Shown: positions 12,674 through 13,536 of the stretch, piece by piece
Layout: each line of letters starts with the position of its first letter
Position numbering within the stretch: the stretch's first letter is position 1
DNA from: Candidatus Nitrosopumilus sp.
Lineage (GTDB): Archaea > Thermoproteota > Nitrososphaeria > Nitrososphaerales > Nitrosopumilaceae
Assembly: GCA_029864805.1 (NCBI GenBank)
Contig: JAOTSS010000049.1
Location: 1 to 13,536, forward strand
Length of the DNA: 13,536 nt
Reading direction: 5' to 3'
Translations under genes and position numbers: made by a program
The notes under the pieces: model-generated
Seen by the model: the letters and a program-made list of their open reading frames with translations, nothing else
Databases searched by the model: none
Told to the model about the DNA's origin: nothing

Positions 12674-13207
12674 TTATGTTTTAGTGCCACACTTTGTACA
12701 AAATTTTGCATTGGCTCTTAATACAGCACCACATGAAGAACATCCATTGCCTTCATTATGTGGAACAGTTTGTCTTGGCATCAATGAGGGATCAGGTGAT
12801 GGTAAAGTTCCAACATCACCAAATGCTTCTTGTGCAGAAACGATACCGGGTGGACCTCCACCAACTGGATTTTGTGCAGTTCCTGCTCTTGGTGGCATTC
12901 CTGTTCCACCTGCCATCATTCCAGGATTTCCCATTCCAGGCATCAAACCCGGAGATTGTGTATTTCCAGTACCTGTACCCAATGATTTTTTCATTTCAAA
13001 TATTACTTTAATTGCAAGAAATTCTAATGCAGAATACGCCACTGTGTAATCACCTAATTTTTGGAAGAATTCTTTGTCACTGAGTTGACCTTTTTTGTAC
13101 ATATTATTTGTATCAAGAAATGATTCATAGTAACCCTGAGATTCATCAAACAAACTTTGTAGTTTATCAAATAACATGTTTAGAGTGTCTACTTCACCAA
13201 ATGACAT
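12674..13207 (-). CDS. Unknown helical protein with Gly/Pro/Met linker and zinc ribbon
   Basis: From ATG 13207 the protein has 177 aa. An in-frame TTG (13219) or GTG (13213) would add up to four residues; ATG is preferred. The N-terminal part (about 1-75) is helical, acidic and aromatic, and includes FFQKLGDYTVAYSALEFLAI. Residues about 76-150 are a Gly/Pro/Met-rich low-complexity linker (GMGNPGMMAGGTGMPP). The tail is a zinc ribbon, CSSCGAVLRANAKFCTKCG, with four cysteines (156, 159, 170, 173). The ribbon resembles that of the convergent gene at 12295. A downstream reader or scaffold role is conceivable but unsupported; no family is recognised. Confidence 0.8.
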   Translation of the reverse strand: MSFGEVDTLNMLFDKLQSLFDESQGYYESFLDTNNMYKKGQLSDKEFFQKLGDYTVAYSALEFLAIKVIFEMKKSLGTGTGNTQSPGLMPGMGNPGMMAGGTGMPPRAGTAQNPVGGGPPGIVSAQEAFGDVGTLPSPDPSLMPRQTVPHNEGNGCSSCGAVLRANAKFCTKCGTKT

Positions 13208-13272
13208 ATTCACACTCAATTTTTGGAATATTAATTACTTTAGGATCAAAAAAGAGGAAAACGTATTTGAGT

Positions 13273-13536
<264 letters not shown>

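Noticed and set aside
12684..13049. Plus-strand 121-aa frame rich in Pro/Gly/Val
   Set aside because: It is the complement of the Gly/Pro/Met linker of the minus-strand zinc-ribbon protein, and the zinc ribbon on the minus strand is clearly real.

Overview
The window looks like chromosomal DNA from an ammonia-oxidising thaumarchaeon (Nitrososphaerota, Nitrosopumilus-like). It is AT-rich. It carries an archaeal Lsm protein followed by ribosomal protein L37e, and many genes have TATA-like boxes about 22-33 bp before the start codon, as expected for leaderless or short-leader archaeal mRNAs. Several genes start with TTG, and there are numerous small zinc-binding proteins. The genus assignment is inference from gene content and style; no marker was searched.

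Layout. 1-1422 (minus): possible 5' fragment of an unknown gene, then a GlmM-type phosphohexosamine mutase. 1470-1554: tRNA-Leu(TAG). 1610-3180 (plus): a PurU-like ACT/formyltransferase protein and a creatininase-family hydrolase that may be the archaeal ArfB deformylase, 5 nt apart. 3239-5287 (plus): a very compact operon of Lsm, L37e (55 aa), an unknown membrane-anchored coiled-coil protein and ribose-5-phosphate isomerase A, with gaps of 9, 0 and 0 nt. 5389-5595: a C2H2-like mini-protein behind a strong palindromic operator candidate, convergent with a small heat-shock protein (5616-6104). 6190-9246 (minus): protein-L-isoaspartate methyltransferase, a secreted Met/His-rich protein, and a hydantoinase/dihydropyrimidinase-type amidohydrolase.

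9290-11110 is a loosely packed region. It holds tiny genes (a possible secreted peptide, a basic 41-aa protein, and two mini zinc-finger proteins of 31 and 37 aa) and decayed genes (a TPR protein broken by two single-base deletions, and a second multi-frame broken ORF). 11115-11690 encodes an HNH-like zinc protein whose usual first histidine is Phe. 11883-11957 is tRNA-Ala(CGC) with G3:U70 and an encoded CCA. 12295-13207 holds two convergent unknown proteins ending in similar zinc ribbons. The window ends inside a thioredoxin gene (minus).

The conserved genes are core metabolism (amino-sugar, one-carbon/purine, pentose phosphate), RNA/translation (Lsm, L37e, two tRNAs) and protein quality control (sHSP, Pcm, thioredoxin). 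I see no CRISPR array, transposase or phage module, and no clear multi-gene novel system. The most interesting leads are the Met/His-rich secreted protein, the unannotated mini zinc proteins, the palindromic regulatory site at 5331-5353, and the formate-releasing gene pair.
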